Assembly: GCA_038501195.1 (NCBI GenBank)
Contig: JBBPUQ010000005.1
Span: forward strand, 3,720,001 to 3,784,000
Reading direction: 5' to 3'
DNA length: 64,000 bases
Source: Nemania diffusa
Lineage: Eukaryota > Ascomycota > Sordariomycetes > Xylariales > Xylariaceae
This document shows, in pieces, positions 11,716 through 24,394 of the stretch; position 1 is the stretch's first letter; each line of letters opens with the position of its first letter. A program made the position numbers and the translations under genes. Below the pieces are notes generated by a model. It was not told where the DNA came from. It worked only from the letters and a program-made list of their open reading frames with translations, and did not search any database.

Positions 11716-12818
11716 GAACAGCTTACGTCCAGTCTTTCGGATGAGGAGGTTTGGAGACTCACGGACGAGACCAATTGGCTCGTTCAGCAAAATCGCGATT
11801 GCTAAACCGCCTCTCATCGAGACATCTAGGAGACTATCTGGACTCCCTTTTTGATCTGGCGGGATGGCGAAGTTGGGGAATCGCCCAATTACTTTCATGT
11901 TGTGTATTCTGCTCGTCTGTGTTCATAGGCGAGCTGTGTGGTTATTAGGGAGCTTGTCCGTGTTGCTAGGCTGGTGGTAGCCATGATGGAGGACAGGATT
12001 GAGAGAAGCAGCAAAAATTGGGGTGGCAACACTCATGTGTTTTTCGCTTAGCTGAGATCCATCGTGGTAGATTGAGAGGGAGAATTAGGGTGAGCTGCGA
12101 CAAAAATTGGGGTGTAATGGGCCTAGTGTGCTGCATTGTGTTGCGCGGTACATGAATCGAGATGAGAAGGCAGCTCAGAGGAAAAAGGAAAGAAAATCAG
12201 AAAAAAAAGGGGGGTGGATAGGATTAGTTTTCTTCGTCGGAATTGCGGTCGTTTGCAAGCTGCCGAGGATTCTCTAGACATCAGGCAGCGCTAATGTCAA
12301 TTGATTATGAGATCCTACATATTGAAGCCTTGAAAATGAGATGCATTGTGCGTGTAATGGCCATTGTATACGATTGAACGTCGCATACAGCTTGGAGACT
12401 CAACTTCTGTAGAGTGCACACAAATCAATTTCACAGCAAAGTTGAATTGAGTTGAATTAATATATTGTCGTCTAATAATAATTTCAGGTAGATATGTGCT
12501 GTATACATGTAAATCTGGGGATGGGATCAAAGGTGAATCAAACACTAGGCCAAGGCCGAATACGGGAGGTCCAATTGACGTATTGATAAAGTATGAGATG
12601 GATATTATCCACAGCACCGATATCCATCTACCACTCACCTTTCTACCTCATCTCTATCTACATAACACAGCATCCGTGTAGGGCCCACCAAATCCCAGGC
12701 AGCATTTCTCCCCAATAGCTCGTTCTAAATTAAACTTACCTAGCGTCCAAGACACAGCTCAGATCAGCCACTCACGGAAGAAATTACCACCTACGCACAT
12801 TACGCCTACATTACCGTC
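11716..12818. other. Intergenic between DNMT5 and ureidoglycolate lyase genes
   Basis: This holds the 3' flank of the methyltransferase gene and the promoter of the lyase gene. It has a purine-rich stretch near 12180-12215. The last ~150 bp before 12819 carry C-rich leader sequence. No gene or RNA is supported. Confidence 0.5.
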
Positions 12819-13589
12819 ATGCTCGTACGGACAATCCCCCTCACGGCGCCCCTCGCGCTCTCCGCCACGCCGCTCACGAGGGACGCCTTCGCGCCCTTCG
12901 GCGACGTGGTCGCGAACCCGCGGCCCTCCGCCACGCCCTCGAACACGGCGCCCACGACCATCGCGCGCGGCGCGCTGCCCTGCGGCGCCGTCTCCGCCAA
13001 CCAGGGGACCGCCATCCAGTACAGGGACATCGCGGCCATGCGCGACCTATACGCTGCCGCGCCGAGCGGGGCGAAGGCGAGCCCGAGGATGACGATGTTC
13101 GTGTGCGGCGCGCGGACGCTTGTGGCAGAGGGAGAGGGGGGGAATGTCGAGATCAAGGTCCTGGAGCGCCACCCCTTCACGTCGCAGACGTTCATCCCCC
13201 TCGCCGCTGACGGGGCGAAGAGGTATCTTGTCGTCGTGGCGCCTACGCTCGACGTCACCGGTGGCGAGGAGGGAGAGGGGGACCTGCCGGTGCCGAGGGG
13301 GACGGGGCTGCCGGGCGCGGGATTGCCTGATGTAGAGGCGCTCAGGGCGTTCGTGGCGACGGGGGAGCAGGCGGTTACGTATGCCGCGGGGACGTGGCAT
13401 GCGCCTATGATCGCGCTCGGGCCGCGGGACTCGGCGATCGACTTTGTCGTCGTGCAGTTTGCGAATGACGTCCCTGTGGAGGATTGTCAGGAGGTCGCGC
13501 TTGGGGATGAGCGCGAGGCGGAGAGCAAGGCGAGGATCTGGGTGCGCGTTCCGGAGGGGACCGCGGGGAGGGGGCTGGCGAAGCTGTGA
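12819..13589 (+). CDS. Ureidoglycolate lyase (allantoin degradation)
   Basis: A single-exon 256-aa protein of the ureidoglycolate lyase family (PF04115; yeast DAL3). The enzyme splits ureidoglycolate to glyoxylate and urea (EC 4.3.2.3), the last step of allantoin/purine breakdown. Family signatures are LTRDAFAPFGDVV near the N-terminus, HPFTSQTFIPL at about 118-128, AGTWHAPMIAL with its conserved His at about 191-201, and FVVVQFANDVPVEDCQEV. The length fits the family (about 190-260 aa). The ATG at 12819 is the first in frame after the leader. The gene is very GC-rich, especially at third positions, while its flanks are AT-rich. No other purine-catabolism gene is nearby, so it acts here as a lone gene; nitrogen (GATA-factor) control is likely from yeast but not shown by the sequence. 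Confidence 0.92.
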   Translation: MLVRTIPLTAPLALSATPLTRDAFAPFGDVVANPRPSATPSNTAPTTIARGALPCGAVSANQGTAIQYRDIAAMRDLYAAAPSGAKASPRMTMFVCGARTLVAEGEGGNVEIKVLERHPFTSQTFIPLAADGAKRYLVVVAPTLDVTGGEEGEGDLPVPRGTGLPGAGLPDVEALRAFVATGEQAVTYAAGTWHAPMIALGPRDSAIDFVVVQFANDVPVEDCQEVALGDEREAESKARIWVRVPEGTAGRGLAKL

Positions 13590-16500
13590 TGACGAGGTGG
13601 CATCTAGGTAGAGGCCTAAGTAGGTAGAGGCCGATGGGAGCAGCGGCGAACATGCATGAGGAATTCGAGAATGAGAGATGTCGATCCCGGTGTAAGTTAA
13701 TGAGTACGTATTACTAGCGAGACTGAATACAGGGCGACGTAATGACAGCTTAGAGTAGATTAATAGAAATGCAGATTTAATTGGCTCGAGATTCTATTCT
13801 ACAACTGTCGGTTTGCTTCACAATATCTCCTCTATCTACCTATATAGGCAAACTCCTATCTATCTACAAGATAATCTGTCAATCAAGCAATTTGGCAGAC
13901 ACACGTACGCCGTAGATATCATGCCGCGCTTATAATAAATAGAGTGATGCGTGCGCTAACAATATTTACCTAAGCGTGCTAGACGCCTCTCCAGCGAGTG
14001 TGAAGGCCGCTAAGCAACGTCGGCTAGGGGCCCGCCTTTGCGCCTAGGTAACAATGTGCTATCTAACCAACATTAGCAAGACATTCTAACAATAGAAACA
14101 TAATTATTAATTATTTGTCGATACTCAAGTCGAGCTGCTGTCTTCGCTGTCGTCTCTCCTACGTCATCCATATCCTAAGCTACCTGCCAAACACCTTCGC
14201 GTTTTCCCAATGGAAGAGATTGCCCGTGTCCGCAAGCGCAAACTGTCCAAGTCGTGGGAACTGACGTGACCATTTCTAGTCCTCGTATCTGCAGCTCGTT
14301 TGCTGCCCTTCGTTGCCAGCTGCGTGGATTCCAAACCTAAAACTTGATTTGGTAGAGAACCGGCAGAACGGTGAGCAATATGACCTGATATCTCGTGGGC
14401 GCAATGCGAAATAATCAGGTATTCATCTTCGTTGACAGGGGTTGTTCTTACCCCTATACAGCAGGTTACGAAGTCATCCGCGCTGAACGGCAGTGAAAAT
14501 GTTTGCCAACCGTTGAATAGAAGGAGGCTACTGAACCTTAGCGAAATAATACGAACAGTGAGGACAAACTCACTTACCTCCTGAAGAAAGATAGGAAAGA
14601 TGCCACCAAAATGTGATTGTTAATAGAGTGACTAGGAAAACAAGTCTGCCTATGATCTGACATCCTTTGTTGCCCTCAACTAAGCAGCGCCACCAGCTAT
14701 CTAGGGTGTCCAAATCTTATCAATTAAGAATCTTCGTTGACGGCGAGGAATCTAGCCATGCTAAAGGCGGCACCGAACAAGACTGCTACGTATAGAATCC
14801 TGTAACTTGTAAGATGCAGCCTCTGGCGAAGCGGCCGTATGGGCGCGAATTCTAGCCGTGCTTCTAGTATTCTATTCACGGATGAAGTGTGTGCGGTGCA
14901 TTATAGAGTCCGTTTGCACTGGCTGAAGTCGGATATCCAAGGACGACGACGTCGCTTTCACGCATGCCTAGCGATGCAGGCCAGCCTTTTCCTCCCTACA
15001 GACACTTTAGCCGTGTGGAATGTCTACCCTAAGTGTCTTTAGCTCGATTAACAAATTCAATGCTCTTCACTAACACACGTGTATAGGGCGGCCTAGATCT
15101 CGCCACGATCCATTTCCACCCCGTCGTCACCGTGGGCCTAACCACGACGCCCTACCCTTCATCCCTCACCGACAAACCGAAATTTTCCCCAGATACCATC
15201 GAGCGGCGTCGGCTGAGGGGGTTCCAGAGGTAGGGTATTGAGTTACACGTCGTGGAGATCAGAAGAGAGAGGATGCGGGTGGGGGTGGGATATATTCGAG
15301 TAAGGGGAATGTTAGCTAGAGGTGGTACGACGCTATATCTACTCCCTAAAACCTAGTCTTCCTAGTATTGAGTTTTTGGTATGTGCGACTTCCAGTTTAG
15401 TCCGTAGATTGAGTATGGAAGTGGGATGCCATGGACTCGGGAATCTATCTAGGGATGAAATCAAAGGATTATGATGGCGTCGTTGGGATCGTCCAAGAAT
15501 TCCTCACGAGGTTGGAATCGAGGCATCGAGACTAATGCTTAGCCATCGCTTCCACATGATTCCATGCTCGACTCTCTATCACTTGCCTCGCTTCCTAGTC
15601 AGTCCCGTCGATCGCCCGTCATATTCCGAGAGCCTGTTGGCAGCGAAGCCATACATAGAACTACCAAAGACGGAGACGGCTTCCGAGATTACGGTGAACC
15701 GCCCGACGTCGGAAGATCATGTAACGATGAAACATGTCAAAGTCCAGTTCATTTCCAGAGCCAACTAACAGTCAAATGTGGTGCGCTCTAAAACGCGATG
15801 TCACGATGACTTTTTGTCTGCAAGCTCAGCAGCAGTTGGTCTCATGAATAAGAATAGCTGACTAGGGTCAGCCCAGTATTGACTTGTCCGAAAGCCCAGT
15901 CGACCAACGTGATCAGTCGGCCAGCCACGGCCCGGCACTTGCCTTAAACCAACCTCATCGCTGGGTCGGCCCACCCAGAAAGACCACCAATCGTCGTCAT
16001 CACGGCGATCAGCCGCTTGTAACTTCGCCCCTATCTTGGTTGGCGGGCGGTATTCTCGCGACCAATTGTTGGCCAGCGGCCGTCACCCGCACCGTTGATG
16101 ACAGGTTTCTTAAATGCGCCACCGGGAACACCGACACTGCGACCGTCCCCCTACCCACGCCGTAACGTCGCATGTTCTACCGCCGAAGTACGCGTCATTG
16201 GCCCCGAGCAATTTTCGTGTATGAAATCCTCCAACCTCAACGCCTCGAAGAGGAACAGATACAGCAGATTTACTGAATATGGTATTCGCTAGAGGACGCG
16301 AGCAGGGAACGAGACCTGGTATTTGATCAACGTCGGTAATTCCGAGTGCTCGAACGACGAAGAGATTGATATCCCCAGCAGGAGCAGCAGAGGAATAATA
16401 GTCTGGTCGATCCCGCGGACGGCACTAGATTTTTACATGGCAGCCGGAGCAAAATGCTACGTGAAATGGGCACTCTAGTTGGCTGAGACGACGATGGCGA

Positions 16501-19500
16501 GAGCACCAAGTATGCTGAAGCGATTCCTGTAGGATTATTTAGAGAATGCGCTTGCAGGGTTAACGGGATACGTGTCTAACCGTATGGAATCTCAAATGTT
16601 CTCTCTTGCTGCACATGTCAGCAAAAACTCGCGACAACAACAAAGACCAAAAAGCGCGTCCATGGTTATTCCGTCCCAAGAGTTCTCTTTACTACCACTG
16701 GATCTTACCCTCGGCTTAGAACCCGCCCGAATTCACGCCCTCGACCCAAAGATAGATAGATACTGTACCTCGGAACAGTTCAATCAGGTTTCATTGACCG
16801 GAAGACCGGCCAGCGACTGAGACTCCAGAGCATACCAGGCCTGTGCGTTGTGGAAAATTGAAATATGCATGACAAAAACCAGAGAGAGGAAATGCAAGAA
16901 AATATGTAAGTAGGTAGGGTTTGCAACGTTGCAGCTAACACCAACAACCACCTTCATCTATCCAATTCGGAGCTACGTATACCGCGTCGTCGTTGATTCA
17001 AAAGGAGCAGCTTCTTCGAGGTTAAGCGAGGAGCTGCGCTACTATACAGTAAAACCTCGTCTACCTAGTCTGTTTGTAGACAGTTCACGAGCTAGTCGCG
17101 CGGGTGCAGAGATGCCGACGGGGCTGAGGGAAATAAGTTGCCCTATCCGGGTGAATCCGGCAAACGGCCTCACCAGGAGGGTTGCGAATAGGCGCAGGTC
17201 GCCTAAGAGAATCGCAAATACAAACGAAGCTACAGTAAGGTAATGCGATATCGTGACATGTTAAAAAGTTAGATAAGGTTGGTGGGCAGATATTAGTATC
17301 CTAGGTAAGTAGGTAGCTAAGTAAGGATATGTAAGGATATGTAAGCTTGCTGTAGGTACGCCCAACAAAAGCGGCTAACAATGGAGAAATTTACTCATGC
17401 AGTAGGGACAGGACATGGAATCTGGGCTGGAGGTACGTCCAAAATAGGTAGTCGGCATGTAAGTAAGTGATGCAGCATTGTGGCGACGCGGTACATTGGT
17501 TGTTGGCTTACCCTTGAAACATGTGGCGTGATTAAGATTTAACGTAATTTTTCTTCGCATCTTCGCCAACCGCAAGACAGACCCATGGGAGGATCCTGCT
17601 GTCTGCGGTCGAGATTGAAAAAGCCTCAATGCGCCAGGGATCTGTTTCATAAGTTTGATTTCGATTCTATGAAGTATATGTATGTAGGCAGTTAGTTACT
17701 AATAGTTAGTAGTTACCGGTGCCACATCTCGTGCCGGTCTTTAGTAACTCGCCGACCCGACCTAATTAGTGTTCAGTCGAAATTAGCAAGCCGCCGCTAC
17801 CATTCTCTTTGTTCGATCTGCAGAGCCCATTGAACATTAAATTTGCCCACACTTACCTACCTGAATACAGTAGGTACAGAGTACTATTCCTACAAAATGT
17901 GTGGATATAGCAATCTACCGTATGCGTAGGTAATTAGTGCTTGTAAAGTGGGAACTGGCCATGTAAGTGGGGGTACCTACTTACGCATACATAGACTTAT
18001 CGGCTGCCGGGTACTCCCTCCCGCCGTCTACTTGCAGGAAGTGTTAGTAAATAAGCTCTTCATGATTGGCTCGATGTCAGTGATTGATGCGCAAAACGCA
18101 TGATTTTAGGCTGGCAGGTGAGGAGATAGGCGATAAAAAAGGGACAGCAGTTTCGTAGCCGTGCTAAACATGGTAGCGATGGTGCGGCAGGAACAGACTC
18201 GGAATGCGGGCAGCTCGTTCTGGCTTCGATGAGATAGCGATTTTGACCACGGCGTCGTCGCCAGGGGGAGGTGAGACAGTCCTAGATAGTGGGCTCCCTC
18301 TCTTGTAGGTAACAACTGAGGTACTCGAGGCATGATTTGCGGATTCTCGACCCGTCCACCGCGCATGCAGACGAGATCCACGATGAGAGACCTGGGCGGC
18401 ATCGACTCAAGCTGATATCAGGATTTCGGAAGTGCTGCAGCATCGGGGTCTCAGAATAAACGACGCCATGCATCTCTTAGAGGCCCTGTTATAGGTTGAT
18501 GCCCCCGGGAATACCGCGGAAAGGAACTTTGATATTGTTGACGTTGGTTTGTCCCCCAGGCGGCGCAGTCATTTAGTCCGAGACATTCTATTTTTCCGAT
18601 GTGCCATGGGCTGAGACATCCCCAGACTTTCTCGACGGTGAATACTGCCTCCCCACTCTCGGCACTGACCGTATTTTTCTTCACTTCGAGGGGCCATCTA
18701 GGTAGGGCTGTTCTTGGCCTACGTTTTCGGCCGTAGAGCGTAGCGAACATCATGAAAAGCCTTCAACCTCCTTGCTTGTACAACGGAAGGACAGCATATA
18801 AGTTTGCGTTTCGCAGCCAAGAAGACGTGACACCGATTCTAGATGCCCACGCATAGCGTCGGGTGCAGCGCGATCTGCGTCCCTATAGATTCACGTGATT
18901 TCGTGATGGGTAGTGCTTGTGATCCGCAAGGAAGCCCTGTGTGGACGTACATACACTGCAAGGGCCAATGCCAGAATGGACTATCGGTATTGGCATGCGT
19001 CACTTCAACTCGGGGCCGACCTCCTTGGTTCACTAGCCTAGCCCTTCTCCGCGGCTGGGTTGGGATTGATTACGGGCCCGAAGAAAGCCAAAGCCTAGGT
19101 AGTCCCTACGATATCATGTGATAGCGTTGGTGGAGAAGGTAAACGAGGCGAGCTGTGAGAGCCGCTTGGTACATAATGTGTGTACTTAGACCTCGTGCAT
19201 GCTGTATCACACAATTAGATGCCAGGGCCACCAATCGCCACTAAGGAGAATGACCCTATTGTTATCTGTCAAGTACTGCGCACGTAGTCAATAGTTTGTT
19301 TGCCTAAGACGGTGACTAGCAATATCTTGTCCAAGATACTCTGCATCTAGGTTTGCCGTATCAAAATCCCGACTGAAGAGCTTAGCTTCGAGCCATCTAG
19401 CGACCCTTCTACCTAGATAGTAATAGTGGATGTAGATCGACTGGAGATCGGGAGCATATAAGCTTTCAGGGTACTTGCCTGATAGCCAGGGATCACGGAT

Positions 19501-20554
19501 CGCATGATCTAATTGGTCTCTTTCGTGCTTTGGCCAAACCCGCAACCCCAGTCCTAGTTGCTGCACTGTCACGGTGATGTTTGTCCGGGAGACTCGGCAT
19601 TTCCCCAGTATTCAAGTAGGCAAGTATCGCTAATTCTGAAATACGATACAGTAGACCACATGGTATAGTTTTCAAGAGAACCAGACGATCCAGCTAGATG
19701 GAATCTGGGACTAGCGAATACGTAGGTAGCAGAACGGGTATCCTGTAGTCTAGTCTTCGCACCGATGTAACCCGAGACAAACAGAGCTGCGCACATTACC
19801 CAGGTGGCGGCGTGTCAGTAGTATACGGTAGCGCTAGTAAGACACGGGAAGTTGTTGGGACAATGGTCGTAATGTAGTAATGCACAGCTGTGCCTGCCTT
19901 CTGCACGGGCATTTTCGTTCCCGAAGACCTGGGCGAGAGCGGGTGCGCGCTCGCCATTTCCCCATCCGTTCACACACGGGAGGAGATCAGAGAGGGGATT
20001 GCTCCACCCCTGGTCCCTACACTACCTGCATGCCTACCCTACTGTAGGCGTACATACACGGTTAGGGGTAGGTAGTAAGTAGTATAGATACTCTGTACAG
20101 ATATTGTACGCGGCAATATACCTACTGGTATTCCGCACTTAAAGTATCTGTAGCCGAGCCAGTCACAGCCGGACAGTGTTTGACAAAAGTGACAGGTAAC
20201 AAGTGACGGACACAATGTACAAGCTGAGAGGATTATGTAATTTGTTTTATCCGATTGCACGACATGCGCCATGAAAAAAAAAGAACAAACTAGACCTTTA
20301 GGAATTGGTGAGTATGATTGGATGGCCATTTGGTCGAATTAGGAGCCAATGATTACACGCAATAGCTCATATACACGTGTACTGCGTACTGCGTACATGA
20401 AGCGTGGAAGACTACCTAGCTAGGTCTCCTCCAACCAGCAAATGATATGTGCAGTAGCGTCGGCTTGGCCCTCCAAATATCATTCCATCGCCGTCATTTA
20501 ATCTTGGGGTTATGCTGATGCGAACAAGTGAACGTCTCGCTTTTTTTCCTCTGG

Positions 20555-20578
20555 GCTATCTACACTACAGTAGATAGC
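20555..20578. repeat. Short hairpin (CTAC/GTAG family)
   Basis: GCTATCTAC (20555-20563) and GTAGATAGC (20570-20578) are perfect 9-bp reverse complements around a 6-base loop. It has the same layout as the hairpin at 22672-22693. Confidence 0.7.
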
Positions 20579-22671
20579 GCATAGGTAGATAGATAGAGTT
20601 ATCCTTGCCTATAACGCCATATGATAATCAAGGGTGACGAAGCGCAATGGGGTATGATACATGGTTCAATTGGCTTCAATTGCGAGCAGAGAAGCCTATT
20701 CAAGTTCAAACTCCGTCGAGTGTTCTGATACAAACTTGGTACATCTCGTAACTATGCCTGGCATTATGCGTGCGTAGTGTATTTGACCTACGTCGCAGAT
20801 CCTCAAGTCCGCTGTCGCAGAGATAAAAAGTGTGATGATATCTGTATGTGGCGTGCCTGGGTATGCCTGGGTAGGGTACATACAAGTACACTAATACTTA
20901 TACGTAGAATCCCAGATAGTAGGTGAACGACATTGCATCACACTATCTACTGTAGCATCTCCACAACCCCGGAATCTTTGCCACTGCACTCAGCACTGGA
21001 GTCTGTACTAGAGATAGTATATCTACTGCTAATTAATTGTCTCGAAAGTTATCTAATACCGCGATCTTACCATACTGTACAGAGGATTGCCAAGAAAGGC
21101 TAGTCGCGACTAGAAGTTCGGAGACGACCTAGCTCGATACAGGCCTCGATAGTAACAAAATAGTTTATTCTACACTAGCGTGGACAGTCTACCTAAGCAC
21201 CAATCGTATGAAGCAATGTCGTTCCTAGTGGAATAATCCTAGTTTATTACTAGCGTTCTCATTTGATTGCGGTTGGGCCCGCGGCGTTGTAGGAGATATA
21301 GTCTGAATCATAATCGATCGATCCGCATTCACATGAAAGGGCAAAATGACAAGGTTCCTGCTTGCACTAGCCATAATCGCGAAGTCCACCAAGTCCCATC
21401 ATCAAATAGCCACTGGGAGTAAATTCATCCGACTTTCTCACTCGCCACGACGTGGGCAATATGCTGCATATGAAATGATGTACCATACATATTACAATAG
21501 TAAATACAGTGTAACTACATTAGTAAAATTGGAGCAGATGCACTACGCCACAGCCGGCACTTCGGGTCTTGCGAGCCAACAGGAGATCGTACCATTGCGG
21601 TAGGATTGCGTAGCCATCCACTAAACAGGAACACTACTGTAGGTACAGTACAGGTTTCCAACGTTTGGGAGGAAACAAGCAGGCATGTCTGGTGTGCGGC
21701 GTACAGCGAGCTGGAGTAAATATGTCGCAAACCTGGGAACAAGTTACCGGTGTAGCAGAGCACTGCACTTGGCGTTCAGCAGGAGGGAGGGGCACTGAGG
21801 GGCCGCGATCTTAAAAAGACATCTCCGACAAGACCGATTGGGCGACTTGCCTTTTTCGGACATCTCCTGCTTTTCTGATAGGTCAATGGCTCTGCGAAAA
21901 CCCACTAGACCGGGTTACCTTGTGTTAATAATTCGTCTCATTGATTTGGAAGCTCGCCAGTTCGCGTGCGCGCGCCCCACGTAGCCGACCTGAAGCACCG
22001 TCCAGAGGGATCGCGATGTGCCAAGCTGCTGTCATGTCGAAGTGTCGTGCATCTAAGCTGCAGCTGATATTTGCATGCGACGTAGCGTTACATATATCCG
22101 TACGTATAAAACAATACTTTACAGCACTGTATGTATTCACGTATGTATTTACGTAGACATTCGATCCAACCAGAGGAAAACAAAGTTGGCAATTCCAGAA
22201 CTGCAACGATGACATTACCTACATCCTATGGTGAAAGGGCTTATCCTGCAAGGCCGTTAGGTTGTAGTACAGCATAATAAGACAGATCGGATTAACCCCT
22301 GAGGTCCCCTCTCCCCCCTCTTCCTACTTTTTGCCTTTCTGATCGGTATCTACCGCACCCAGGTATCTTCTGTGGGGGCTAATATGCAACCAGCCAGCTT
22401 TGCGGCATTGTTAGAAACCCTAAGTTTACAGTCGTTACTTTATAAAATGAATTGATGGGATTTTGGCCGCAGTGACCCCGCTGATTGCTAACGGGAGAAC
22501 CCAAACTTTTTAAATAAATAAAAATATGAGAGAGACCGGTCATAATCGCCAAGAATGAACTTTTCTGCACTAGATACACTATTCCCACACGAAGAAGACA
22601 GCCCCCGGTGCCCTAGACTGGTACCCATGTACCGTAGGCGATATCAATTATTGTCCTGCAACGTTTTATTA

Positions 22672-22693
22672 TGCCTACAGTACAGTAGGCATT
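22672..22693. repeat. Short hairpin (CTAC/GTAG family)
   Basis: ATGCCTAC and GTAGGCAT are perfect 8-bp reverse complements around the 6-base loop AGTACA. It belongs to the set of small intergenic hairpins described in the findings. Confidence 0.7.
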
Positions 22694-23277
22694 GTGGATC
22701 ACCTGGTTTAGCATACCCCTATCCATAATCCTGGACAGGATCTGAAGTTGGTCCACAACAGGCCCGTTCTCTCATTACACTACCTACTACGTCCAGGTAG
22801 GTATGTACATTGCCTACATAGGTCCAGTACTGAGAGTTAGCAAAACAGGCTTGCCAGAACTTGACTAGGTAGAGACGCGCGCGCCGTGCCCTGTTTTCTA
22901 TGCGTACTCAGGCACATTAACCAGTCGAACCAGTAGCGCGACTGAGAAGGAAATCCTCATTCCACAAGACCAAAAGCACGGCCGCTGCGGAGACGGAGTC
23001 CTAGATTTATTTATCCTGAAGAGGAAATCAACCGACTGCCGAGAGCATCATCAAAGAATCAAGCCATACCTACAGATCGTCAGGCAAAATGCCGCAAAAA
23101 AAAGATCCTAGGTACAAAGCCAATTAGCTCGTAACAACTAGTGTAGCGCGGTGTATGTAGTGTAGTGTAGCCTACAAAGCTGAGCAATCATCACCCATCC
23201 CGCAACGCGCTATCGTCACCGGCGCTCACAAAGGTGAGGAATGGGTGGGTATACATCAAGTAGACTATACTGTACAC

Positions 23278-23307
23278 GTTGCCAGGTCGGGTGTTGCCAG
23301 GTCGGGT
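23278..23307 (+). repeat. Perfect 15-bp tandem duplication
   Basis: The unit GTTGCCAGGTCGGGT occurs twice head to tail with no mismatch. It lies in noncoding DNA and is probably a recent slippage or repair product. Confidence 0.8.
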
Positions 23308-24394
23308 GGTTCTTGTGCCCATCAAGCATCAAGATGCTAACAGGAAGAGTAACATTTTGCCCGGATTAGCCGAGGAGGCAAGCAAGCAACAGACCACCGA
23401 ACAAGTGAAAACAGACCCGGGATTACCAGGGACGGCAACAAGGGGTGCGCCGCTCGCGTCGGTGGATGCTCGATGGTGGACCCCAGCATGTAGTGAGATC
23501 ATTAAACCCCCAACGCTTCTAGCTCGTGGTGTTCCTGGCAACCTGGTATGATGTACCGGTGCATACCTGTCGCAAAAGAGAGCCATCCAGGATGAGGCGT
23601 GCCTAGAATTGATAGGCAGAAGATGGGGTCGGGCCAAATAGGGGAGGGATGGGGGGCGCAAACGAGGGGAGAACAATAACAAAATACGTAAATGCACAAA
23701 CTAAACCAATTAGAAAAAAAGAGCCATGTGGCAGGTAAGCAAACCTGAACTCGCTGTTCCCGCTCTCCCTCTCCCCATGCTTACCTACGCAGTATACATT
23801 ACACGACGCATCTAAGTATCTTCGGTGGTGTTAGTTTATAATTCAAAATCGAAATACAGGCGTTAATAGCTCGACCCACCACGTGTTGATACTAACTACA
23901 AACATTAGGTATCGCACGTGTAGTAACCCAAGGGCCCTGTCGTGGACATGGTTATGGTCAGTCAATGTACGTATACTGTATCTGCGTATCATTCCCGTTG
24001 CGGCCCTCGACGGAGAGAGACTTGCATGATCCCTTGCTACTAAATTATCATTGGTGACAAAAACCAAAGACGCTTCCCGAGTACCGTACTGTATGTATAA
24101 TTCCCCCTCGAAGCCAAGGTGGGCCACTTACGCATATATACTAGAGTGCGGTCAGATCTTGTCCATACGTAGTAGTTCCCGCAACTTCAACCCTTGATAT
24201 TATATACTAAAGACGACGCTGATGCTTCCAAGCCTTGGGAGATCCCTTCCACCATCTTCTTATGTGACCTACTATTAATACCACTCAGGACAGTCAACAC
24301 CAAACGCAACTACTTGTCAACAGACCAGGCTCTCAACTTTTCACATCGTCATCGAACACCCAATCGCCTACTTAACATAGTCCAACCGATAACC

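Larger units (their letters stand above)
13590..24394. other. Gene desert of about 10.8 kb
   Basis: None of the short frames here has recognisable domains, and all are broken by stops in a way typical of noncoding DNA. The stretch is dotted with TAGGTA/TACCTA words and TACTGTA/TACAGTA words, small hairpins (for example 20555-20578 and 22672-22693), a 10-bp tandem pair (GTAAGGATAT twice at 17321-17340) and a perfect 15-bp duplication at 23278-23307. I see no transposase, LTR pair, tRNA or rRNA. Rapidly evolving small genes or long noncoding RNAs cannot be excluded. Confidence 0.5.
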
